The notes beneath the pieces are model-generated. The model saw only the letters and a program-made list of their open reading frames with translations, did not search any database and was not told where the DNA came from. Below, one piece after another: positions 62,702 to 64,000 of a DNA stretch of 64,000 bases. Both the position numbers and the translations under genes were made by a program. How positions within the stretch are numbered: position 1 is the stretch's first letter; each line of letters opens with the position of its first letter. Source of the DNA: Arenibacter algicola (GTDB lineage Bacteria; Bacteroidota; Bacteroidia; Flavobacteriales; Flavobacteriaceae). The DNA is taken from NCBI RefSeq assembly GCF_000733925.1, contig NZ_JPOO01000001.1, forward strand, positions 930,001 through 994,000. The letters are read 5' to 3'.

Positions 62702-63925
62702 ATGCTATACTATTTGTTTGAATATTTGGAAAAACACTATCAACTGCCAGGGGCGGGGCTTTTCCAATTTATAACGTTTAGGGCGGCAATGGCGGTAATG
62801 CTTTCGTTGCTACTGGCTACGGTCTATGGGAAAAGAATTATTAATTATTTACGACATAAGCAGATTGGGGAAACTGTAAGGGACCTAGGTCTGGAAGGCC
62901 AAAAACAAAAAGCGGGTACTCCAACGATGGGCGGGTTGATCATTATTATGTCCACCTTGATCCCTGTTTTGTTGTTTGCGCGTTTCTTGGATAATATTTA
63001 TGTGATCCTCTTGATAGTTACTACCGTTTGGATGGGGATCATAGGTTTTGTGGATGATTATATCAAAATTTTCAAAAAGGATAAAGAAGGATTAAAAGGA
63101 AGGTTCAAGGTAATCGGCCAGGTTGTTTTAGGTCTTATGGTGGGTGCTACTTTGTATTTTCATCCAGACGTAACCATGAAGGAACATTCCAGAACTGAAA
63201 TTACTCAGGATTATACCGTACAGCAAGTGCCGGGCAAGGAGATTAAGTCAACTATGACCACCTTGCCATTTATCAAAAATAATGAGTTGGATTATGCTCG
63301 TTTTATTTCTTGGATGGGAGATGGGATGGAGAAATATGCTTGGTTGGTTTTTATTCCCATTATCATAATCATTGTCACGGCGGTCTCCAATGGTGCAAAT
63401 CTTACCGATGGCATAGATGGATTGGCAGCAGGGACTTCTGCAATTATAGTATTTACATTGGGCATCTTTACCCTAGTTTCGGGTAACATCATCTTTTCCG
63501 ATTATTTGGATATCATGTTTATTCCAAGGGTCGGGGAATTGGTAGTATTTATCGCGGCCTTTGTAGGGGCCTTGGTTGGATTTCTATGGTATAACGCCTA
63601 TCCAGCCACCGTTTTTATGGGGGATACCGGTAGTTTGACCATTGGAGGAATAATTGCGGTTATAGCCATCATTATCCGAAAGGAACTATTAATACCCGTT
63701 TTGTGCGGAATTTTCTTTGCAGAGTCAATTTCCGTGATGTTGCAGGTGGGTTATTTCAAGTACACAAAAAAGAGATCTGGAGAGGGAAAAAGGATTTTTC
63801 TAATGGCACCTTTACATCATCATTATCAGAAAAAGGGGTACCACGAAAGTAAAATCGTGACCAGGTTCTGGGTTGTAGGAATTCTGTTGGCGGTAATTAC
63901 CATTGTAACCTTAAAGGTGCGATAG
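62702..63925 (+). CDS. mraY: phospho-MurNAc-pentapeptide translocase
   Basis: A 407-residue polytopic inner-membrane enzyme making lipid I. Conserved Asp motifs FVDDYIK (about 119), GANLTDGIDGLAAGT, and MGDTGSLTIGG are present, with the HHH loop in PLHHHYQKKG near the C-terminus. It carries a ~45-residue extra segment around residues 160-205, usual in Bacteroidota MraY and longer than the ~360-residue enterobacterial form. 52 bp after murE. Confidence 0.97.
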   Translation: MLYYLFEYLEKHYQLPGAGLFQFITFRAAMAVMLSLLLATVYGKRIINYLRHKQIGETVRDLGLEGQKQKAGTPTMGGLIIIMSTLIPVLLFARFLDNIYVILLIVTTVWMGIIGFVDDYIKIFKKDKEGLKGRFKVIGQVVLGLMVGATLYFHPDVTMKEHSRTEITQDYTVQQVPGKEIKSTMTTLPFIKNNELDYARFISWMGDGMEKYAWLVFIPIIIIIVTAVSNGANLTDGIDGLAAGTSAIIVFTLGIFTLVSGNIIFSDYLDIMFIPRVGELVVFIAAFVGALVGFLWYNAYPATVFMGDTGSLTIGGIIAVIAIIIRKELLIPVLCGIFFAESISVMLQVGYFKYTKKRSGEGKRIFLMAPLHHHYQKKGYHESKIVTRFWVVGILLAVITIVTLKVR

Positions 63926-63926
63926 A

Positions 63927-64000
63927 ATGAAGCGTTTGGTTGTTTTGGGAGGCGGAGAAAGTGGTGTTGGAACGGCTATTTTGGGTAAAAAAGAAGGTTT
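63927..64000 (+). CDS. murD: UDP-MurNAc-L-alanine--D-glutamate ligase, N-terminal fragment
   Basis: Only 24 codons are inside the window, running off the right edge. MKRLVVLGGGESGVGTAILG at the start, with its Gly-rich GGGESGVG loop, and the position right after mraY (1 bp gap) identify MurD, the next dcw gene. MurD adds D-Glu to UDP-MurNAc-L-Ala. Confidence 0.88.
   Translation, partial: MKRLVVLGGGESGVGTAILGKKEG

Overview
The window looks like chromosomal core sequence from a member of the Flavobacteriaceae (phylum Bacteroidota). Three lines of evidence support this. The gene content is typical: gliding genes gldA, gldB and gldC, a PorG-like DUF6089 protein, a BamA-Skp-Skp run, a tig-clpP-clpX block and an FtsL-like/PASTA-PBP dcw cluster. 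Several promoters carry the Bacteroidota -7 box TAnnTTTG (exact TATATTTG at 5320, 21414, 44953, 46307 and 57379). Start codons are often TTG or GTG, with A-rich leaders instead of Shine-Dalgarno sites. The genus cannot be fixed from sequence alone. I saw no rRNA, tRNA, CRISPR array, IS transposase or prophage.

Layout. 1-4200: edge of a DUF5723 protein, a VUT-type transporter and a large AsmA-like protein. 4329-10311: a light-response and carotenoid block with a CarH-type B12 photoreceptor repressor, a four-domain fasciclin lipoprotein with three near-identical repeats, phytoene synthase, carotene hydroxylase and a photolyase. 10496-13702: DUF2797, GH3 and a degenerate alpha/beta hydrolase. 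13767-17245: clpX, clpP and tig. 17344-21321: small membrane protein, hydrolase-pdxJ, CBS protein and NAD kinase. 21438-26985: porG-like, uppS, bamA and two skp genes (envelope assembly). 27225-33448: PVC-type cytochrome lipoprotein, secreted esterase-like protein, sulfurtransferase and a BLUF blue-light sensor. 33500-36222: molybdate ABC transporter modA-TOBE-modB-modC. 36258-37151: gldA. 37408-41648: aromatic amino acid operon pheA-aminotransferase-tyrA-DAHP synthase/chorismate mutase, preceded by an aromatic-rich leader peptide and a terminator. 41925-49687: GIN-domain protein, rsgA-dtd-mazG-like, aroA, queA, rlmN and a polyprenyl synthase. 49758-57151: zinc ribbon, dnaG, an orphan LuxR-type regulator, nadE, gldB-gldC, engB and a hydrolase. 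57417-64000: dcw cluster mraZ-rsmH-ftsL-ftsI-murE-mraY-murD, cut by the right edge.

The most interesting items are regulatory or structural. (i) An unannotated 23-codon leader ORF with 10 aromatic residues lies upstream of an intrinsic terminator and the pheA operon, with a possible antiterminator pairing. (ii) A B12-dependent light repressor has all its cofactor motifs, and two inverted repeats resembling operators overlap the promoter of the divergent fasciclin gene; a related repeat lies upstream of the photolyase. (iii) A 164-bp multi-hairpin element is present in two inverted copies about 14 kb apart (8 mismatches by hand alignment), and one copy supplies the end of a coding sequence. 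(iv) Protein oddities include a DnaG without its zinc ligands, a response regulator with Glu at the phosphoacceptor site, and a PheA whose ACT domain has lost the usual Phe-binding motif. (v) Three GTGGT boxes spaced exactly 10 bp precede mraZ.
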